Made by a program: the position numbers and the translations under genes. Shown one piece after another: positions 63,401 through 64,000 of a stretch of 64,000 nt of DNA. The notes under the pieces are model-generated. The model saw only the letters and a program-made list of their open reading frames with translations, was not told where the DNA came from and did not search any database. Origin of the DNA: Sitta carolinensis (lineage: Eukaryota; Chordata; Aves; Passeriformes; Sittidae); contig CM063284.1 in NCBI GenBank assembly GCA_032173965.1, forward strand, positions 135,135,625 through 135,199,624. The letters are read 5' to 3'. The first letter of the stretch is position 1; each line of letters opens with the position of its first letter.

Positions 63401-64000
63401 ATGGAATTAAAACTTCTAAAATAAGTTAAAAATTTGAATCAAAACTTATTTCAGTGTATCAGCTTTGTCTGAACTCACATACTAGGAAATATATTTTATT
63501 TAGATATAATTGGGAGTTTTGATTATTTTAGCAGAAATTGAATAGTCACAGATAAAAATCAATATTAAGTATTTTTTAAAAAAACTCATTTTCATCAAAT
63601 GCATGGTCCACAGATCTTTTATTGAATAATTTCCATCAACTGAATTTAAGCAATCAAATTTCATAATTTCCAAAGTACAACCTCTGTGTCTAATGAGGTT
63701 GGATTTTCACTTCTTATTTATATTCTCAGACACTTATCTGGTCACTCTCAAATATCTCCAAAACACACTTTTGTCACAGCCTTCTCTTGTGAATGTAAAT
63801 CCAAGATATACCGCAATATCTTGCAGGACTTTTTGAGGGTGCTTGATTCTCAACATAATTAATTAAGCTTTATAATTCTGCATGTCTTGCTAATTCATTC
63901 TATTTCTTTTTCTAAAATACAGTACATGGAATATTAATTTTAATTATTTGACCCAGCCTGAATTTGTCTTGAGTCCTGGAAAGTGTGCAACTGAAGTTAC
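60452..64000. other. Gene-free unique sequence
   Basis: T18 at 60886-60903 has an AATAAA on the minus strand only a few bases from the run, too close for normal polyadenylation spacing. Overlapping open frames at 61618-61947, 61640-61903 and 61896-62318 (140 codons, several Cys) are of no recognised family. The rest is AT-rich with nothing recognised. Confidence 0.55.

Overview
This window looks like a gene-poor, AT-rich stretch of a passerine (songbird) nuclear genome. The lineage call rests on mobile-element fossils. There is a tRNA-Ile-derived SINE with a CR1-like tail at about 23.7 kb (TguSINE1 type, known from songbirds). There are several decayed CR1 LINE fragments with the bird-type 3' end, and two or three retroviral LTRs of the kind common in songbirds. 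I find no protein-coding gene, exon series, rRNA, functional tRNA or CRISPR array that I can support. The open frames are short, unrecognised, or lie in repeats. The region is either a gene desert or part of a very large intron.

Layout. 1-13.7 kb: unique AT-rich DNA with one long A-run. 13.7-14.1 kb: a degenerate CR1 3' end on the + strand. 14.98-15.21 kb: a pure (CCTCT)n array of about 40 units followed by four (CAAACA) units; this array alone creates long spurious open frames on both strands. 15.2-23.7 kb: unique sequence. 23.71-23.84 kb: the SINE. 27.17-27.76 kb: a solo LTR with a perfect 6-bp target duplication, followed 0.2 kb later by a second, different LTR (27.97-28.48 kb). 34.1-34.75 kb: a minus-strand CR1 carrying the end of its ORF2. 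36.0-38.1 kb: a cluster of three plus-strand CR1 pieces around a compound TA microsatellite. 38.1-50.6 kb: unique DNA with a small GC-richer patch near 41.3 kb. 50.6-54.1 kb: the most complex part, with a GC box, a T24 tract next to a sequence resembling an mRNA 3' end on the minus strand, a triple GGAAGTTATAA repeat, a 1.4-kb LTR-like segment holding a small CpG-dense core, a 20-bp duplication, and an ACT/ACACCT array beside a G-rich tract. 57.9-58.05 kb: another CR1 3' end. 60.43 kb: a canonical G-quadruplex motif. The rest to 64 kb is unique.

There are no genes to assemble into a pathway; the interest lies in the repeat history. I found no convincing new biological system. The best leads are the 1.4-kb CpG-bearing LTR-like segment and the possible retrocopied 3' end beside it.
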